This document shows, piece by piece, positions 9,842-21,330 of a stretch of 39,315 bases of DNA. This stretch comes from Basidiobolus meristosporus CBS 931.73. Its lineage: Eukaryota > Basidiobolomycota > Basidiobolomycetes > Basidiobolales > Basidiobolaceae. Location of the stretch: assembly GCA_002104905.1 (NCBI GenBank), contig MCFE01000750.1, positions 1 through 39,315 of the forward strand, read 5' to 3'. Within the stretch, counting starts at the first letter, position 1, and every line of letters begins with the position of its first letter. A program made the translations under genes and the position numbers. The notes below the pieces were generated by a model. It had not been told where the DNA came from and made no database searches. It saw nothing but the letters and a program-made list of their open reading frames with translations.

Positions 9842-12800
9842 ATGTCTACCACTGTTATTACTGGAATTTTCCCTCTGCTGAAAAGTTGGATGGATCTAAA
9901 TACCAAGTGTGTAAGGTGAAGATGAAGATGCTTCTACAAGACAGAGACCTTTGGGATATTGTCATGGGAGAAGAATGCCCTCCTAAAAATGTGGGAGAGG
10001 AAGCCTTAAAGTACCAGAAGAAAGAACAAAGTGCATTTAACTGCATTTGCCTTAATGTCAAGGACAAATTGCTGATTCAATGCTCAAGAGCAAAAATGGC
10101 AAGGAATGCCTGGAAAGCATTGAAAGACACCTACCAGTCATGTTCAGCTGCCAAGAAAATGTATCTGAGACAAAAATTCTTTACCACAAAGATGCTGCCA
10201 GGAGAAGAAATGAAAAATCTAATCAACAGATTACCCTGCTGGTAGATGAGATGGAATCTGTGGGCGTACCAGCTCCTTATGAGGATGTAATAGTTACCAT
10301 CCTGAATAGCCTGACAGAAAAGTTTCAGGACCTTGTATCAGCCCTAGAGTCCAGAACTGGAGATTTGACCTTAAATTACATATATGGAAGGCTCCTTGAT
10401 GAAGAATTATGAAAAACAAGCGCTAATAAGAAGGAAGAAGAAAATACTTTAATAAGCAATGATAACCAGCAAAGAAGGTAACCAAGACCCTACAAAGGCA
10501 ACAGCAACCTATTTTGCAACTACTGGAAAAGGAAAGGATGCACATCAGACCGGTGTCTCAAAAAGTAAGATAATCAGCAAAAGAAGCCTGAATATGGAAA
10601 TGCTGCAACAACTAGACTATTCATATCTGCACTAAATATGACCACAAACAAGGATTCTCAGACGTGGTATATTGACTCTGGAGCTTCTCAACACTTTACA
10701 CACCAAAAAGAACTTTTTACCCAATATCAAGAAATCCCAATTAAGAAGGTTTTCATGGGTGACAATAGAACACTTGATGCAGTGGGAGAAGGAACTATCC
10801 AAGTAAACCTTAGAGGCAGTGAAGGAAGCCATACACTGACCTTTACAGAAGTACTCTATGTACGAGAAATAGCCAAGAACCTACTCTCTGTAAGCAAGGC
10901 CACTGCAGAAGGACTCAGTTTCAGCTTGGACAATTCTGGATGCAGGATCACTGATCAAAATGGTACCCATATTGCTTTGGGCATCAGAGATCAGAATCGA
11001 TACAAGTTGACTTATATTCCATCATATGTGGAAGCCAATATAAGTAACTTAAATGAAGAAACACCAATGCATTGGCACAGGAGATTTGGGCACATCAATT
11101 TGGATTATTTGCATAAAATGAACATAGATCAGCTGATTTCTGGAGTAAAAATTGATCCCCCAGCTAATTTGGAGCACTGTGAAGCCTGCATACATGGGAA
11201 ACAAGCCAGACAACTGTTCAAGAGCTCTGGGCTAATCAAAACTAAGAAGAAATTAGATCTAATTCACTCAGATCTGTGTGGACCTATGCACAATATATCC
11301 TTAGGAGGGATGAAGTATTTATTCACTTTTATTGATGAATATACAAGATACACATGGGTATACTCAATGGAGAGAAAGGAAGACACACTGTCTAAGTTCA
11401 GGGAGTTAAAAGACATGGTGGAGAGAGAAACTGGTGAAAAAATCAAGAAAATACGCTCTGACAATGGTGGAGTATATACCTCAAAACTCTTCATCCACTT
11501 CTGCAAAATTCATGGGATAGATCAAGAGACTGCTATATTATACTCCCCAAAGCAAAATGGAGTAGCAGAATGTGCTAACAGAGCAATAATTGACATGGCA
11601 AGATCCATGATCCATGATCAAAAATTATCCTATGATTTTTGGGCAGAATCAGTTGCCACTGCTGTATATCTTTAAAATAGGAGCTATAACAGAATACTTT
11701 GTGATTCTACTCCATTTGAAGCATGGCATGGATACAGACCAAGTGCAGAACATGTAAGAATATATGGGTGTACAGCATATGTCAAAAAACTGGCCGGAAA
11801 TTAGTCAAAATTTGAGCCAAAAAGTGTAAAATGCATATTTTTGGGCTACTGCAATGAGAGTAAGGCATACAGGCTCTACAATACCAAAGCAAAGAAGCTG
11901 ATGAATTCCAGGGATGTGTGGTATGATGAAAACTCAAAATTTTCACAAAAAATGACATCAGATGATGACAAAAACTTGATCTCAAGTCCACCAATTGTCA
12001 GGATTGAATCAGAGCAAAACAATGAAAGTTTTTTCACTCCAGAGAACTCTATAACCGTGGTTCAGCCAGAATCAGTGCCCAGGAATATACCAGAAGTGAT
12101 CATTCGAGTATCAAATGCCTGGAGATCCAATTGGACAAGAAATAACCCAAATTACTATTTCAATGAGCGTACAAACTTAGCCTATGCCTGTTCAGTCCAT
12201 ATTGCTGAACCCCAGGCTGTAAAAGAGGCCCTAAATAGCCCTCCGACAAAGCTTTGGAGATCTGCAATGACTGAGGAATATCAGGCCCTGATGGAAAATC
12301 AAACTTGGGACTTAGTCAAATCACCAATCAACCAAAAATCAATTGGATGCAAATGGGTCTTCAAGACAAAATACAAGGCTGATGGTACAATTGAAAGATA
12401 CAAAGCAAGACTTGTAGCCAAAGGATACTCTCAAACAAAAGGACTTGACTTTACTGAGACCTTTGCACTGTAGCCAAGTTTCATTCCATCAGATTAATAA
12501 TGGCTATTGCAGCCCAATATAAGTTTTTTATTCATCAAATGCATGTAAAAACTGCATTTTTGAATGGAGAACTTGATGAGGATGCATATAAGGACCAGCC
12601 TGATGGGTTTGTTGACCAAGATAACCCCCATTTGGTCTGCAAGCTTAAAAAGTCACTATATGGTCTCAAACAATCACCAAGAGCCTGGAATTGCAAGATA
12701 GATTCTTATGTGGAATCTCTGAGTTTGAAAAGGAGTAATGTTGACTATTGTATATACTATATGCCAGATAGAGCAAAGTGAGTTCTACTAGATCTATATG

Positions 12801-13163
12801 TTGATGATCTTATTATAGCCACCAATACCCTAGAAACATTGGAAGAGACTAAATCCAGCCTATGAATGGAGTTCAAGATGTCCAATCTAAGAGAACTCAG
12901 TTACCACACAGGGATTAAGTTCTCTATATACAGAAGTACCCAGACTATCACCCCAAGCCAATCCAAGTATATTCAAGATATACTAAAGAAGTACAAAATG
13001 GAAGACTGTAAACTGGCAGCTACCCCTATGGAGACAAACCTGAACTTGGTCAAAACTCTACTAAATGAAGAGAGCTTGGTGCCATCTGAAAGCCCTGACT
13101 TTCCTTATCAATATATGGCTGGCATTCTAATGCATATCATGCTTGAAACATGTCCAAATATCT
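9842..13163 (+). pseudogene. copia gag-pol, 5' portion of piece D
   Basis: Plus-strand copia interior runs from gag to late reverse transcriptase. The ATG in the primer site is lost here (GTG), so the first usable start is at 9842. Gag is shifted near 10230. The zinc knuckle is spoiled (second Cys replaced by Trp, His by Cys). Protease DSGA is present near 10675. The integrase is open to 11675, where TAA ends it. The linker and early reverse transcriptase (11841-12473) are open. A TGA follows the segment ending in PDRAK (12779-12781), and YVDD appears as YVDDLIIA just downstream. The copy ends at TCCAAATATCT (13163), where it is joined to a second copia segment that repeats its last 160 bases. 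Confidence 0.83.
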
Positions 13164-13179
13164 GAAGACTGTAAACTGG

Positions 13180-14984
13180 TGTAGTGGGGTGACAGTGACA
13201 CCCACTGACAGATGTGCTCATTCCCATATTTTCTACTTTGCTATATCTCTACTACACTTATTTTAGATTCACCCATTTGTCTTACCCAATCAGTACTATC
13301 CCATAAGCTGGTTGACTATCACACCTGCTTACCTTATTAGACTTGTTCTGTTGGATAGTGCCACATTGAGCCATGAGTGCCAAATGATGCCATAGTGTGC
13401 CAGAGAGGCCAAGTGAGCCTATACTTGGCTGCAGAGTGTGAAACATAGATCTGCATCTTAATGCAAAGCAGCCTTTGTGTTTCACCTATGATGCAGGAGA
13501 AAATCAATTTTTTGATGTTTTTTTGTGGATCAATATTATGCAGGATGTGTAAGAGCACTAAAGGATTGAAGATATACATCTGGTACTCAATACCCACATC
13601 ACTCTGAATCTAGCTCCTGTGGCTTGTAACATGTCACAAAAATGCATGGCACTATCTTGGTCCACTGGTACTATCTGGCACTATATTTAAATATTAGCCC
13701 TAAAGTAAGACCAATACAAAGCACTTATAGTCCCGGATAGTACCAGTGGACCAAGATAGTGCCATGCATTTTTGTGACATGTTACAAGCCACAGGAGCTA
13801 GATTCAGAGTGCCATGGGTATTGAGTACCAGATGCATATCTTCAATCCTTTTGTGCACTTACACATCCTTTACCACATTGACCTAAAAAAAGGTCCAAAA
13901 ATGAATTTTTTCCATCACAATGAGTGAAACACAGGAGCTGCTTTGCATGAAGATGCAGAGCTGTGCTGCACACTCTGTGGCAAAGTGTAGGCTCACTTGG
14001 CCTCCCTGGCACACTGTGGCATCATTTGGCACTCATGGCTCAATGTGGCACTATCCAACGGAACAAGTCTATTGCATAAGTTACCCCTCAATTTATGTAA
14101 GATTACTAGCAATAAGTACTTCTATATTAGGCAAGTACCCACGCCTGTACCCATGACACATGATCAACCTGTGTCACCATCCCTACCATTGCCATACCTT
14201 ATATGTTATCCCTATGTTACACAGATTTCAGAATACTGACTCCTGATTGGTTGGATGTGCTGTGCCTCTTGGAACCTTCTGGCACATACTTAGAACATTA
14301 TTAGGTCATTCTGATGTCATTAAGATTTCTATTGATATCTGGAACCTTCTGGAACACCATGATTAGTAATCACTTAGCCAGTAAGAAAAGTATATAAGAG
14401 TGGCTATCCCTCAACAATAAATCAACATCCTTTTTATCAATATACCAACTTGTTGATTAGTGTGATCACTGCTATCTGTTGCTACCTGAACTTCCAACCA
14501 TAGACCACAGGACACTCCCAGGAAACCACGCTGACAGCCAACTGACCTTGGAGGCACTACTTGTGAGGAATACTCAGAGTAGGTATCTTTTATTATATTT
14601 GATTCTTTCCCAAGTTTTTTCTTGTACAGGCAAAGATACTTTTCTGTCTTTGTAACTATTGACCACAGCTGCATTCTTATCAAGTCCCTGCTGGTGGAGT
14701 TTACAGTTGTTTTGACTTTAGAAGCTTTAGTACATTGTCATCTCAAAGGATGCTGAACCCAGCACATACTTTTGTTAAGATGCCAACTAAGTTGGGGATT
14801 GTAGCTCAATAGTTTTCCCTTGACAAGCTTGTGGCTTTATTCCCCTTCACATTAGATTAGGGACAGATCCCAAGTATTCCTAGCAAGTTTTTGCCAGAGG
14901 TTATTGCACCCAGTGAACATCCCACACACAAAACACTTGAGAAGTGTTGGACATATCACTCCCTTGGACTTATACACCACCACA
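13180..14984 (+). mobile_element. solo LTR, 1,070-bp family, with foldback insert
   Basis: The ends are TGTAGTGGGGTG and TATACACCACCACA (TG..CA). The flanking 4-bp repeats are CTGG at 13176-13179 and CCGG at 14985-14988 (one mismatch). Removing the nested 732-bp foldback and its 3-bp duplication leaves 1,070 bp, the same length as the copy at 30666-31735. A TATA box (TATATAAGAG, 14391-14400) and an AATAAA (14416-14421) give plus orientation. No coding capacity is convincing inside. It is inserted in copia reverse-transcriptase sequence. Confidence 0.82.
13339..14070. mobile_element. foldback element, copy 1 (732 bp)
   Basis: Almost the whole element is one inverted repeat, with arms 13339-13685 and 13728-14070 around a loop of about 42 bp. 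The terminal sequence is AGACTTGTTCyGTTGG at both ends. It is flanked by ATT at 13336-13338 and 14071-14073. The same host LTR at 30666-31735 lacks it and reads straight through (CCTTATTGCATAAG), which proves the boundaries. It has no ORF of note and must be non-autonomous. The 3-bp duplication fits CACTA or Harbinger-type integration, but the termini match neither classic pattern. Confidence 0.88.
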
Positions 14985-15688
14985 CCGGCAGCTACCCCAA
15001 TGGAGACAAACCTTAACTTGGTCAAAACCCAACCAAATCAAGAGAGCTTGGTGTCATCTGAAAGCCCTGACTTTCCTTATCAATCTATGGCTGGTAGTCT
15101 GATGTATATTATGCTTGGAACATGTCCAGATATCTCATATCCAGTGGGAGTTGTCAGCCAACATAATCAGAACTATGGATTGGATCATATTGCAGCAGTT
15201 GAGCGGATTTTTAGATACCTAAAAGGAACTGCTGATATCTGCTTAAGATACACTTATAAGGATTCAGAACAGGATCTTGTGGGATACTCTGATGCTGATT
15301 GGGGACAAAATTTGGAAGACAGAAGACCACCACAGGATACACCTTTCTTTACTGTAAAGGAGCAATTTCAAGGAATTCAAGAAAGCAACCAACCATAGGA
15401 CTTTCCACCACAGAGGCAGAGTATATGGCAGTCTGTGAAGCTACAGAAGAAGCAATGTGGTTACAAAAACTTCTTACAGATTTAGGCCTATGTCAAAAAA
15501 TGCCTATTACTTTACTTCAGGATAATCAAGGATGTATACAATTAGGTAGAAATCCAACTTTTCATGCTAGAACCAAGCACATAGATATTAGACATCATTT
15601 AATACGTGAAGCTATAGAGAATCCCTTAGTTATCTTAGTTTACTGTCCTACAGATGAAATGATTGCAGACATATTTACCAAACTATAA
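14985..15688 (+). pseudogene. copia 3' pol segment of piece D (RT end, RNase H)
   Basis: After the solo LTR, copia sequence resumes at AGCTACCCCAATGGAGAC. It continues through the RT tail (MAGSLMYIMLGTCPDISYP) and RNase H (YSDADWGQNLEDRR, STTEAEYMAVCEA, TKHIDIRHHLIREA) to the stop at 15686-15688. A frame change lies near 15329 (RRPPQDT against the family RRATTGYT). The 16 bases at 13164-13179 belong to this segment. Its subfamily resembles copy B, unlike the 5' portion of piece D, so the whole is a mosaic of two copia variants. Confidence 0.83.
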
Positions 15689-15759
15689 GCTAGAGACAAG
15701 TTTGAATAGCTTATGTCAAAATTAGGACTAGTCAGTAAGAACATTTAGCCAAGTGGGAG

Positions 15760-16107
15760 TTTTGTAAAAATTTGTATTTCCACCTAAGTATTCACCTAAC
15801 TTAGTCACTTAGATCATTACCCTTAAATCCTAGAGAATACTGACCAAATTCCTTATTGGGATTTACTTAGAATATTTCACCAAAATGCCAGGTACCTAGA
15901 ACACAAAAATTCTCAAAGTTGTCCAAACAGCCCCAAACTTTGCACACATGTTCTTGGGACCTTCCTTAACCTATTATATGTGTTTGTAATGCCAAGACCA
16001 GGTAAAAGTATAAATACTACTTTTACATTCAATAAATCATTAAGTGAAAACCACATAATCTACTTGTTCTCCAAATCACTTCCAATATCTCCAAGACTCT
16101 TACAACA
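15760..16107 (+). repeat. copia LTR, 3' LTR of piece D
   Basis: This 348-bp LTR is preceded by the polypurine tract AAGTGGGAG (15751-15759). Its first bases are TTTTGTAA, a mutated TGTTGTAA, and it ends CTTACAACA. Its right edge truncates the minus-strand ORF at 16108. The flanks (TGTAA before 9463, TATGC after 16107) do not match, so the LTR pair does not come from one simple insertion. Confidence 0.86.
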
Positions 16108-17919
16108 TATGCCACTGTTCATTCACTGGTTCCCACATATCCTGGTCTTCAGCTGGCACTGCAAGGTCTAGCTCCTCATCTGCCAGTCTTTGCAATAAAT
16201 CCTTGCAATATTCCAGTGTGTTTTCCTGAGTGCTGCTCTTGAAGAAGTGCTGCAACCTCTTGGTGTGCCTATTAATGTTCCAAAACTCCACTGAAGGCAT
16301 TGTGATAGTCTTTCAAGCTCTTGACATTGTAGCCTTGTCGGCCAGTGGGATCTCCACTCTGTCAACAATGGAGGCTGTGGAGGCTGTGGTAGACAAATTG
16401 CCTTTTTCAGCAAACTTATCTACCTTGCTGGAGTGTAGCTCAAGTAGCTGCGCTTCCAACTTTTGTGAAAACAGCTGTTTTCTTGTTGGTAATTCTTCTT
16501 GGCTATGATGGGATTCAGTCTGTTCCTGGCTTGCAGCATTAATTAGCAAGAACTGCAGTTTTTTTTGCATACCTCTCTGTCTCAGGCTTAGGTAGACATT
16601 GCTCCCTTTACCTTTTCCTCTATCACTGCCAGGTTTTTCACTGCTACTTTGTCTGAGTGCTTCTTGTAGAGAACTACATTTTCTCCTGGACCAATTCTGC
16701 TCTCACACATCTGTTTTGCCTGCTTGTCCCTTGCTGGCACTCTTCCGGCAACCTGACGTTTCTTTTCAGCTTGTTTTGAGCTCTCAACCATAGTTGTGAC
16801 GGGCTCCTGTAAAAGTGGCTGGCTTTTATCACTGCCAGGTCCTTCACTGCTACTTTGACTGGGTGCTTCTTAAGTGGTACTACACTTTTTCCTTGATAAT
16901 TGCTGTGCTGGTGCATCCATGTCTGCCTGCTTGTCCTTAATTGGCACTCTTCCATCTGCCTGACATCTCTTTGACGCTTCTCTGGAGCTTTTAGCCCTGC
17001 TTGTAACAGGCTCTTGAGGAAGCCGCTGGTTTTTAGCCATGGCACCCTTGTTCTTCGGCCTTTGATAGTTTCTGCTATTCTTAAGATACTTTCTTAGCAT
17101 GCCAATGCTGGCCCAAAATCCATTTGCCCATTTGAATCCAGGATAATGCTCATGGAACAAGTTAAGTGCATTCTGCTTGGCCTTGAGTTCCTGATGGTCC
17201 CATGGTATGCCAGCCTTAAGGTGATGGCGTGCTAGACTTCTGACGGCCTCTTGTATATTAGTCCACTCTTCATTATTGCACTCAATGGCTTCATAGATCT
17301 TCAATGTCTTTTGATTTTTAGGCTTTGGTATAAACACCACATTGTCTCCCTCCCATGCTGTGATAGGTTTTTCTGTGGGCTTTATCTTTGGGCGCTGTTG
17401 TTGTGCTTCAAAGACTGTACAGTGTTCCTCTATTAATACATTAGGAAATGGCTCAATTCTTGGCAGTGACATTGAGCTAATTGAGTTCCTTCTTTGCAGC
17501 AAAGATACTGCTTTCTCTACCTGGGATATTGATTGCTCTACACATATTATCTGCTCATCCTGCTTCTGGACTACTTCCTGATTTCTCTGGGCCATTGCAT
17601 CTATGCTATCAGCCACTGCACCTAATTGCTTCATTAATGCTTTGGTATGAGCTGACAACATACTTGCTAATATGGGTGGTGGTGATGTTATCATGGCCAC
17701 TTGCTGATCTTCAACAGAGGGTACTGCATTTGCTACATTCTCATCTTCCTGAGCATAACAGTCAGTGTGTGGCTCTGCAGAGGTTCTCAATTGCCTACTT
17801 GACTGAGAGCCTGAGGAGTCTGCATTATTACCTTCAATGAGCACACTGTCCACAGGGCCTTTTTTCAATGTAGCCCCACTTGTTGCACTGAATGTCAAAG
17901 CAAGCTGTTGTCCAACCAT
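16108..17919 (-). pseudogene. unknown protein divergent from Tnp2, disrupted
   Basis: The family is not recognised. The first ATG after an in-frame stop is at 17919. The frame is open to TAA at 16870-16872, then continues in the same frame to 16588. A shifted frame covers 16570-16108 with one TGA near 16315. The N-terminal 100 residues are polar. A probable coiled coil follows (AMAQRNQEVVQKQDEQI), then a compact, Trp-rich, probably helical region (EEWTNIQEAVRSLARHHL, WANGFWASIGMLRKYL). Next come two imperfect repeats of about 60 residues, each with QEPVT, RVPxxDKQA and Lys-rich parts. The C-terminal end reaches EDQDMWEPVNEQWHM and is cut by the copia LTR. Lying head-to-head with the Tnp2 gene, it may be that transposon's second, DNA-binding ORF; this is inference. 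Confidence 0.5.
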
Positions 17920-18210
17920 TCTTCTGTTGCTGTCAGCGGTGGAGTTTGGTTGAGAACCAGACAACTATGCTTTATTTTTTAGCGGCATATATACAGAAGT
18001 GAGTCAAACCAAAGGGGAAATAGTGTTACATATACATGTGTATGTGGTGCCACAACTTCATTTATAATGCTAACTATGGCAGGTCATCACTGAATCTTAC
18101 ATTCATGTAGGTGCAATGTCCCAAATACAAGTCTGTCTTAAGTTCACATGAGTATTGACCAAAAAGTGATATAATAGCGTTATGTTGTTGAAGGTCAAAC
18201 TGCTTGCCCC
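17920..18210. promoter_or_regulatory. intergenic region between divergent ORFs
   Basis: About 290 bp separate the starts of the minus-strand unknown ORF and the plus-strand Tnp2 fragment. It includes AT-rich TATA-like stretches (GCATATATACAG near 17984 and TTTATAATGC near 18060). A shared bidirectional promoter is a reasonable guess, but no specific element can be demonstrated. Confidence 0.3.
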
Positions 18211-21200
18211 ATGGACAAGACTACTTTGACTCAATGCTGTAAGAGAGGAGAAAAAAGACCATACGGCTATTGTGGCAAGCCTCTCAGCCATGAAGCACGC
18301 AGACAGCATAGGAAGTATTACAAGGATCATGGCCAGTGTTGTTTATTATTATTTGCTGACCAGTTGATACTTCTATATTGGTACCTGGCTGTCTTTGTCA
18401 CCCTGCGCAAACTGAGTCAGGTGAGTTGGTGATGCCTTTAGGCTCACCTCAGCCTTCTGAATATGGCATGCAGAGTGATAGCTCTCACAAATAAGGTTCA
18501 CTGATGGATTTTGAGCCTATCTCCCCTAACAACAGTACCACATATGAGCCCAGTCAAATCCCTATATGCAATGAGACAACACCCGTTGAGACAAATGCCA
18601 AGGATACTTTATGGAGCCAAGTGAGCCGAGTAATTCATCTACTGGTGAATGATGTGATGTTGTGGCTAGAGAAGTGGCACGTTTCCACTAATATCAGTAA
18701 TGGGGGCTTTGAGGATTTATTACTACTGCTTGCCAAAATCATACCAAGATGCAACTTACCATGTACATGGTACAAGTGGACAACCGTCATGCAACTGGCA
18801 GCATATGATCCAGAGACTGTCCTGATTCCAGCATGTGTTAACAGTTGCATGGCATTCACATCATAAATGCTACCATTGCAATGTGTCCAAATTGTCAGGA
18901 ATCCACCACCACTGAGGGATAACATTGTTCACACTCCAGATATATTCTGGCCATACCCTGTCTGAGGAAGCTGATGCAGTCCAACAAATATTGCAAAGCT
19001 ATACAGTACTGCACTCAGTATCAATCAAGCGCAAACATATCTGATATATTTGATGGCAAACATTACAAACAGCTAAGAAGCAAGGGCTACATTGAAGGTA
19101 TGTATGACCATGCCTTTGCTTTAGCACTTGATGGATTCTTATTAAACAAGTACTCTACCAGCAAATCCTGCTGGCCACTGATTCCCATCAATCTGAAGCT
19201 GCCGCCCATCTTACGGTATCTGTTATGAATAGACACAAGGCAGGAGAGTAGGGCTAGGCAAGGCAGGACCAGGAAAGGACTTAGGTGTGGATCAGCAAGG
19301 CAAGGCGGATTTCCAAGACAAGGCTGTTTATTCAAGACCTGTGTTTATCAGACTGAGGAATACTTATGGGGGGATAGGACTATATATACTTTTTGGTTAT
19401 ACTGATGCCGAGAGATATTGGCTAATACTAATGGGGTTGTGGGGTGAGGCACAGCAATGTGCTGGGGATAATAATATAGAAGGCAAGGCACTGAGACAGG
19501 ATGGGGAAATGGATTGGGCCACCTGAGCATGTGACTAAGTCATGTGACCTGGTTTTTCCATATATGGTACTGGACTATGAAAAATACAATGGGAAGCTTC
19601 CATGGGATGTTCCATTGTGTAACAATGGTTTGGAATGGTCAGGAACTTTCTGGAAGGTGGTAGAAGGTTCCACAAGGAATCTCTTAGAAATTGAGCTAGG
19701 AAGCTGAAACTTGGCATGGGTGTTCATGGTTGTCATATGATCATGACAGTTTCATAGCAATAATCTGATGGTAGTCTCACTGGTATCTGGGCCTAAATCA
19801 CTGTCCAACCTGGATAGCTACCTGTATTCATTGCTGAATGAATTTTGTATGCTTTCCAGCAGGATAACAGCAAATGGCCGTCATGTAAAAGTGCATATTA
19901 TTATCTGCATTGGAGATACCCCAGCCATCAGCAAGATAGCAAGTTTTTCCGGGCACAATGGACAGTATTGCTGTCAAATGTGTGAGATCAAGGGGATTTA
20001 CTCCATAACTCACACACATTATTATTACCCAAACACCAGCACTAAGAACATCATCTTTCCACAGAGAGAATGTACAGAAGTAAGCATGCAATTGCAGAAA
20101 AGTTGGCAAGCTATAAGCCATTGGCTGGAATATGGAATCAATTGGAAACCGGATATACTTAAGATAGAGGGTATCTGTTGGAGCAAAAGCTTTCCACTGG
20201 GAGCAATGCATTTGCTTTTCAACAATATCCCTATACTAATGACCAAGTTGTACATGGGGCATTTCAAGCTAAATAAGCCCTTTGAGATACCAGAGAAGTT
20301 TGAAAAAATTGGCAAGATACTACAGAGTATCCGCTACCCTAAGTACTTCTCACAGGCTCCAATTAATATTCATAAGCATATGCGGCAATACAAATGCAAA
20401 GACTGGATGAACTGGATATATATTTATTCAAGTGGTGTTCTGAAGCCATTCCTACCAAGAGTACATTGCAAGCATTGGGAGTCATATGTGGACATTGTAG
20501 GATTATTTATCCGGAAGCAGATCACCAATGCCAACTTGACGCATCTACTGCTGTTGTGTGAGGAGTTTGTGACAGGATTTGAGTGGCAATACTACATACA
20601 TAAAGCTGAACATGTAGATCTCTGCCACTACTATATCCATTCTCTACTCCATCTTGCACAGTATATGGAGAATATTGGGCCTTGCTTCACCTTTTGGGAG
20701 TTTTCCTATGGAGCGGATGTGTGGGGAAATAGGAAGACAAGTCAAGTTGAAGGTACTACCATATCCCAATCTCATCAAGAATATTACCTTCAAGTCTGTC
20801 ATGGATGTGATGAGTTGGCACATGGAGGAAAGCCAGAAAGAGTTAGAAAATACTGAGGACAAATGTGCACATGGAGACACCTATGCCTATGGCATTAAGA
20901 AGCTAAGCAGCCCCAATGCGTGGGTAATCAGTTAAGTAATGCAAAGTTGGGTTTGGTGCAACAAGCAACTAATTTTTATCAGTGTGGTAACAGGCCAACT
21001 TCTACACCATTCAATATGAAATTCACACAAACAAAAGCTAGAGTGCACCTATAAGGGGGACTAGAATCCAGCAGGGAGAAGGATTATATTGGCTAAATAC
21101 CAAGAAGTTCTTTGCCAATATTGAGGAGGTATTCATGGCAGAAGTGGCAACAACCAAGCATATGTTTGCAAGATGTATATGCTACCAGCAGTACAAGGTA

Positions 21201-21320
21201 TATGGCAACTTTGCAGGTATTACACTAAAAAGCCATAAAGTTGAGGTGATAGAAGTATGTCAATTGCAGCAGGTGTGCGTGTTTGTAGAGGTTAGTAAGC
21301 AGGAGGCCATAGTTTCTTGA
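18211..21320 (+). pseudogene. Tnp2-type (CACTA/EnSpm) transposase, broken
   Basis: Pieces in several frames follow the Tnp2 transposase order. A Cys/His N-terminus (YGYCGKPLSHEARRQHRKYY) is at 18211-18330. A Cys-rich finger (CVNSCMAFT, then shifted MCPNCQES) is at 18830-18900. The core ALDGFLLNKYSTSKSCWPL is near 19120-19180. GDTPAISKIASFSGHNGQYCCQMC lies near 19911-19981. KDWMNWIYIYSSGVLKPFLP leads to HYYIHSLLHLAQYM (20400-20670). After a frameshift near 20690 comes FPMERMCGEIGRQVK, a hallmark segment. A weak C-terminal part is at 21135-21317. A 528-bp solo LTR sits at 19221-19748. GTGAGT at 18421 might be an intron donor. Such enzymes move CACTA elements; this copy is dead. Confidence 0.78.
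19221..19748. mobile_element. solo LTR, 528-bp family, inside Tnp2
   Basis: The ends are TGTTATGA and TCATGACA (TG..CA). The 5-bp flanks are GTATC (19216-19220) and GTTTC (19749-19753), a target duplication with one mismatch. Taking out the element and one flank copy rejoins the transposase in frame as LRYHSNNLMVV. It has no coding capacity. It is unrelated by eye to the other three LTR families here. Confidence 0.78.
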
Positions 21321-21330
21321 TTCAAACTAT

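Noticed and set aside
13339-14070. Foldback elements as PIF/Harbinger MITEs linked to the transposase at 32344-33270.
   Set aside because: The duplications are ATT and TAT rather than the TTA/TAA type favoured by that group, and no shared termini were found near that transposase; the link is unsupported.
14411-14683. Minus-strand open frame of 90 codons, also seen at 30967-31224.
   Set aside because: It lies inside both copies of the solo LTR across its promoter and poly-A region; it is conserved only because the LTR is, and matches no known protein.
9463-16107. Piece D as a single intact full-length copia insertion with two 348-bp LTRs.
   Set aside because: The flanks do not match, the LTRs differ at about 14 sites, and the interior joins two subfamilies with a repeated segment.
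18103-18330. Minus-strand open frame opposite the Tnp2 N-terminus.
   Set aside because: It is antisense to the Cys/His segment that fits Tnp2, and has no motif of its own.
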